A DNA stretch of 14,324 nt, from contig JASMCQ010000020.1 in assembly GCA_030753265.1 (NCBI GenBank), forward strand, positions 1 to 14,324. The letters run 5' to 3'. The notes under the pieces were generated by a model. That model was not told the origin of the DNA and did no database searches. It worked only from the letters and a program-made list of their open reading frames with translations. Source of the DNA: Dehalococcoidia bacterium (GTDB taxonomy: Bacteria; Chloroflexota; Dehalococcoidia; UBA3495). This document shows, one piece after another, positions 14,097 to 14,324 of the stretch (position 1 is its first letter; every line of letters starts with the position of its first letter). Both the position numbers and the translations under genes were made by a program.

Positions 14097-14324
14097 GTGA
14101 AAGCTGTTCTCGCCAGGCTCACCTCTACCGCTATTGACCTGCTGTTTCCCCTTCACTGCGCCGGCTGCCGGCGGGAGGGCAATCTGCTCTGCGCCGCCTG
14201 CGTTGATGAGTTGCCCCGGCTTTCGCCGCCTTACTGCTCGTCGTGCGCCTCGCCCAACACCCTTTCCCCTTGCCGCGATTGCCGCGGAAGCCCTCTGGCG
14301 GTAGACGTCATCCGGGCGCCCTTT
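14097..14324 (+). CDS. comF: ComF family phosphoribosyltransferase-like protein (partial)
   Basis: The first 76 residues of a ComF protein are visible; the gene runs off the window. The N-terminus has the family's four CxxC pairs: C21/C24, C32/C35, C47/C50 and C59/C62. The spacing motifs (LLFPLHCAGC, LCAACVDELP, RAPF) match ComF too. The phosphoribosyltransferase domain should follow beyond the edge. In naturally competent bacteria ComF takes part in DNA uptake; elsewhere its role is less clear, and ComF genes occur widely without other competence genes. The start is GTG at 14097, with AGGA closely spaced (2 nt) before it. It begins 17 bp after the Nudix stop, so the two are probably an operon. 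Confidence 0.85.
   Translation, partial: MKAVLARLTSTAIDLLFPLHCAGCRREGNLLCAACVDELPRLSPPYCSSCASPNTLSPCRDCRGSPLAVDVIRAPF

Noticed and set aside
1..14324. CRISPR array, tRNA or rRNA genes, prophage or toxin-antitoxin module
   Set aside because: No regularly spaced repeats, no convincing T-loop/acceptor pairing and no phage or toxin-antitoxin proteins were seen; the GGTTCGA strings near 13420 and 14090 are not in tRNA context.

Overview
The window is GC-rich bacterial DNA with ordinary chromosomal gene order and no phage, plasmid or intact transposon genes. Gene content points to an environmental Chloroflexota bacterium, perhaps a Dehalococcoidia or SAR202-type lineage. The reasons are paralogous CaiB/BaiF CoA-transferases, a DUF3179 lipoprotein, a K+-dependent type membrane pyrophosphatase, TTG starts and scattered palindromic intergenic repeats. 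This placement is inferred from content and was not tested by phylogeny.

Layout, left to right. 1-1571 (-) is a membrane pyrophosphatase whose 3' end lies outside the window, with a good promoter just upstream. 1728-3128 (-) is a DUF3179 lipoprotein. A 500-bp gap with direct repeats and a compact predicted RNA fold separates it from a dienelactone-hydrolase-fold protein (3631-4353, +) that lacks the family nucleophile. A convergent 14-TM MFS exporter follows (4429-5916, -). The 625-bp gap upstream of the exporter holds an operator-like dyad, a GC hairpin, a short palindrome and a 131-bp nested inverted-repeat element. Next come an SDR oxidoreductase (6542-7312, +), a short hydrolase remnant (7382-7597, +) and a perfect 19-bp stem-loop. 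A minus-strand block then carries an Mre11/SbcD-like phosphoesterase (7802-8548) and two tandem CaiB/BaiF CoA-transferase paralogues (8662-9849 and 10077-11267). Each transferase has its own extended -10 promoter. A ribokinase-type sugar kinase (11643-12581, +) is followed by a palindromic repeat that supplies the stop codon of a convergent six-TM membrane protein (12699-13316, -). After a second repeat type, the window ends with a Nudix hydrolase (13594-14079, +) and the start of a ComF-family gene (14097 onward, +), which look like one operon.

Most genes appear to be single units or pairs, not one pathway. The CoA-transferases, SDR and hydrolase-fold protein fit a lifestyle of degrading varied organic acids. 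I saw no clearly new multi-gene system. The most unusual points are the nucleophile-less hydrolase, the CoA-transferase duplication that includes its promoter, and the repeat elements at gene borders.
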